The translations under genes were made by a program, and so were the position numbers. Below the pieces are notes generated by a model. The model was not told the origin of the DNA. It searched no databases and saw only the letters and a list, made by a program, of their open reading frames with translations. DNA of 8,021 nucleotides from Lactobacillus sp. UBA5815 (GTDB lineage Bacteria; Bacillota; Bacilli; Lactobacillales; Lactobacillaceae): contig DICX01000011.1 in NCBI GenBank assembly GCA_002417825.1, positions 1-8,021 of the forward strand, given 5' to 3'. Every line of letters starts with the position of its first letter. Positions within the stretch are counted from its first letter, which is position 1. Of this stretch, positions 5,894 through 8,021 are shown one piece after another.

Positions 5894-7342
5894 TCATCGT
5901 GACGCATGTGCTTTTTTCGTGTGCCAGCAAGCGGCCAAAAGGGCAAGCAAGCAGATCAATAAAGAAAGCAGGAAAACGGCATGCATCCCGAAGATGAAAA
6001 GATCGGGTCGTTTAGCAGGATACGTGGTCACTTGTAAGCCAGAATGGATACTCATCGCGGTGAACAAAACCGTCGTTGCACCTGAGATACCGATGACCAT
6101 GCCTAAGTTTCGGGCCAAAGCATTGATGCCTCCAGCTATCCCTAAGTCTTTGACAGAAACTGAACTCATGACGGTCGTGTTGTTCGGCGCTTGAAAGATC
6201 CCGTTCCCCAAACCGACGAGCCCAACGTTGATCATGAAAAGCCACAGCGGTGTTTCTAAATTAGTCAGCATGTAACCGAACTGACTCACTAAAATCAAAA
6301 GCAATCCTATGATCGTCAGCAATTTTGTTCCGATGCGGTCCGAGATGGCACCAGATAGCGGGGCCGCGATGACCTGAACCAGCGGAAAGATCATCAAGAT
6401 ATAACCGGCGGTTCTTGGCGTCAAATCACGTGCGTTTTCAAGATAAAAAGGCGAGATGACGTTGAAGAAAAAATTCGTGACGAAAATCAAAAATCCCGCC
6501 AGCAGGCTGCTGGAGAATTGCCGATTTTTGAAAATCGCGAATGAAATCAACGGGTCTTTTTGTGTTGATTCGGCTTTGAAGAACAACCATAAACTAATCA
6601 CAGCGATGACGAACAGCACGATCACACCGATCGCAGTGAACCCGATCTCCTGACCAAGGAAGATGGCAGTGAACAGACTGACCATCAAGGCAGCAAAAGT
6701 TGAGGCCCCCTTGTAATCTAAAGATGGCTTTTTTTCAGTAGCCAAATCTTTCGGTAAGATGAAGGCACCTAAGATGATCGTCAAGATGCCGATCGGGACG
6801 TTGATCCAGAAAATATACCCCCAAGACAGGTGCGCTAAAATCAATCCGCCGACACCAGGTCCGGCGATGGAACCTAGTGACACGAAAGAACCGATCAGGC
6901 CTAATGCTTTTCCTCTTTCTGAAAGCGGGAAGATCTCTGTGATGATCCCATTATTGGTCGACATCGTCATCGAAGCACCAAATGCCTGAATGGCACGAGC
7001 GGCTAACAATAACACGAAACTGCCATTGATCCCGGCTAGAAAAGAACCGGCAACAAAGAAGAAGGTTCCAAGTCGGAAAATTTTGATCTTGCCGATCGAG
7101 TCGCCTAATTTTCCGAAAAACAACAGCAGCGAGCAGATCACGATCAGGTATACCGAAACGACCCATTCAGCTTGGTTCATCGGGATCTTCAGATTCTGAC
7201 TGATGACTGGCAGTGCGATGTTGACGATGCTGCCGTCTAGTGTTGCCATGATGGTGAACAAGCCGATCGCCGTCAAGATCCACCAGCGGTGGCGCTGCAC
7301 CTTTTCATTTTTTAAATAACTTTGTTTCATTTCAAAAATCAT
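5894..7342 (-). CDS. DHA2-family (EmrB/QacA-type) multidrug MFS exporter, 14 helices
   Basis: This 482-residue inner-membrane exporter of the 14-helix drug:H+ antiporter group probably expels toxic, often cationic or amphipathic, compounds using proton motive force. The family motif LDGSIVNIALP (35-45) in helix 1 carries the acidic Asp36. Motif A, GKLGDSIGKIK (77-87), lies in the loop after helix 2, and a motif-B-type RAIQAFG starts at Arg116. The antiporter motif C, ending GSIAGPGVGG (157-166), is clear. The ATG at 7342 is preferred because AAAGGGAG lies just upstream at 7346-7353. The spacing is a little tight, and the ATG at 7330 remains possible. The frame upstream begins only with TTG. 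The gene diverges from a BceR/GraR-like response regulator across 196 bases, suggesting control by that system. Substrates cannot be inferred. I see no clear terminator in the 48 bases before the convergent gene. Confidence 0.9.
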   Translation of the reverse strand: MIFEMKQSYLKNEKVQRHRWWILTAIGLFTIMATLDGSIVNIALPVISQNLKIPMNQAEWVVSVYLIVICSLLLFFGKLGDSIGKIKIFRLGTFFFVAGSFLAGINGSFVLLLAARAIQAFGASMTMSTNNGIITEIFPLSERGKALGLIGSFVSLGSIAGPGVGGLILAHLSWGYIFWINVPIGILTIILGAFILPKDLATEKKPSLDYKGASTFAALMVSLFTAIFLGQEIGFTAIGVIVLFVIAVISLWLFFKAESTQKDPLISFAIFKNRQFSSSLLAGFLIFVTNFFFNVISPFYLENARDLTPRTAGYILMIFPLVQVIAAPLSGAISDRIGTKLLTIIGLLLILVSQFGYMLTNLETPLWLFMINVGLVGLGNGIFQAPNNTTVMSSVSVKDLGIAGGINALARNLGMVIGISGATTVLFTAMSIHSGLQVTTYPAKRPDLFIFGMHAVFLLSLLICLLALLAACWHTKKAHASR

Positions 7343-7372
7343 CTTCTCCCTTTGAATCAAATCAACTTATTT

Positions 7373-7399
7373 ATTATAAGTCACTTTTGGCGATTGCAA
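7373..7399 (-). promoter_or_regulatory. Promoter of the DHA2 exporter
   Basis: Read on the - strand, TTGCAA (7394-7399) and a perfect TATAAT (7373-7378) are separated by 15 bases, shorter than ideal. The -10 box lies 30 bases before the start codon at 7342, leaving a short leader. The short spacer could mean that an activator is needed. The palindrome TTGATCAA at 7407-7414 lies just upstream and is a possible regulator contact. Confidence 0.5.
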
Positions 7400-7469
7400 G
7401 CCGATCTTGATCAAAGTTTTGTGGTGAGCGATTCTGTTCACCCAAAAAGCCGACTTTTAAGCGAATGCT

Positions 7470-7497
7470 TTGTCTTGTTGCACATAAGTTTTATGAT
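7470..7497 (+). promoter_or_regulatory. Candidate promoter of the response regulator gene
   Basis: TTGTCT (7470-7475) and TATGAT (7492-7497) are separated by 16 bases, and the start codon follows 42 bases after the -10 box. The match is fair rather than strong. It is placed back to back with the exporter promoter. Confidence 0.45.
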
Positions 7498-7538
7498 AAA
7501 GGCAGTCAGTGACATTCAATCAAATTTGCGGAGAAAAA

Positions 7539-8021
7539 ATGCAGCATATTTTTATCATCGAAGATGACCCAACGATTCGTGATCAGATGAGCCGTGCACT
7601 AAAAAAATGGCGTTTTGAAGCCGATTGGGTTCAAAATTTTCAAAATATCGACACTGAAGTCAAAAAGCAATCACCAGATCTTATCGTGATGGATATCACG
7701 CTGCCGTTTTTTGATGGCTTTTATTGGACGCAGCGGATCCGAGAATTTTCTAAAGTTCCGATCATCTTCGTGTCTGCGGCTGAAATGGATCCTAATGCCG
7801 TTCGTGCCATCGCCATTGGGGCAGATGACTATTTGACGAAACCATTTTCGACGGCAGTTTTTGTTTCAAAGATTCAAGCGATTCTACGACGAAGCAGTCA
7901 AAATGATCAGCTGACTGAAACGATCACGTTCAAAGATTACACGTTGAACATCTTGACGAACACGTTGCATGTTCAAGACAAGACGGTCAGGCTGACTGCC
8001 ACTGAAGGCATCATTTTGATG
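7539..8021 (+). CDS. OmpR-family response regulator, BceR/GraR-like (cut by the window end)
   Basis: The first 161 residues of a two-component response regulator are present; the 3' end lies beyond the window. GGAG (7530-7533) lies 5 bases before the ATG. The receiver domain (1-118) has the acidic pair Asp9/Asp10, the phosphoacceptor Asp52 in VMDITLP, Ser79 in IIFVSA, and Lys101 in DDYLTKPF. A linker leads to the start of the OmpR/PhoB winged-helix domain, whose typical RLTATEGIIL is at 151-160. The stretch LPFFDGFYWTQRIREFSKVP closely resembles regulators of the BceR/GraR group, which respond to cell-envelope peptides such as bacitracin. Its kinase, and often a BceAB-type ABC transporter, would be expected downstream, outside the window. 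The divergent DHA2 exporter is a possible target. The family is secure; the BceR-like assignment is likely but by recall. Confidence 0.88.
   Translation, partial: MQHIFIIEDDPTIRDQMSRALKKWRFEADWVQNFQNIDTEVKKQSPDLIVMDITLPFFDGFYWTQRIREFSKVPIIFVSAAEMDPNAVRAIAIGADDYLTKPFSTAVFVSKIQAILRRSSQNDQLTETITFKDYTLNILTNTLHVQDKTVRLTATEGIILM

Noticed and set aside
5919..6194. Several + strand open frames of 65-91 residues inside the DHA2 exporter gene (5919-7199).
   Set aside because: All lie antisense to a clear MFS gene, have no ribosome sites and no recognisable domains.
7322..7567. An 81-residue + strand frame spanning the exporter-regulator gap.
   Set aside because: It crosses both divergent promoters and overlaps the well-supported regulator start.

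Overview
The window looks like chromosomal DNA of a low-to-moderate GC Gram-positive bacterium of the Bacillota, most likely a lactic acid bacterium of the Lactobacillaceae type. The basis is the strong AGGGAG-type ribosome binding sites, compact U-tailed terminators, a possible CcpA (cre) box and the overall style of the proteins. I cannot name the species. There are no RNA genes, insertion sequences, CRISPR arrays or phage genes.

Region 1 (1-1134, + strand) holds two overlapping membrane-protein genes that I do not recognise. They are followed by an intrinsic terminator. The second reading frame opens exactly at a T TTA AAA heptamer, in the -1 frame of the first gene. The pair could therefore make one four-helix protein by frameshifting, be translationally coupled, or be a gene broken by a lost base.

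Region 2 (1204-5208) is a divergent metabolic module. On the - strand, a stand-alone flavoprotein of the fumarate reductase/3-ketosteroid dehydrogenase superfamily lies 17 bases upstream of a 12-helix MFS transporter, with a terminator beyond the transporter. An AraC-family regulator diverges from them on the + strand. The 272-base control region carries two AAGCGCTT palindromes one helical turn apart and a 10-base inverted repeat whose arms lie about six turns apart. The likely logic is that the regulator senses a small molecule, MFS moves it and the flavoenzyme reduces or oxidises it. The active-site residues typical of fumarate reduction are mostly replaced, so the substrate is unknown.

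Region 3 (5209-5893) contains a near-consensus promoter, a long leader with nested inverted repeats, and a 131-residue basic, all-helical protein of unknown function.

Region 4 (5894-8021) has a 14-helix DHA2 (EmrB/QacA-type) drug exporter on the - strand. It diverges from an OmpR-family response regulator resembling BceR/GraR, which is cut by the window end. This suggests an antimicrobial-stress locus whose kinase and any further transporter lie outside the window.
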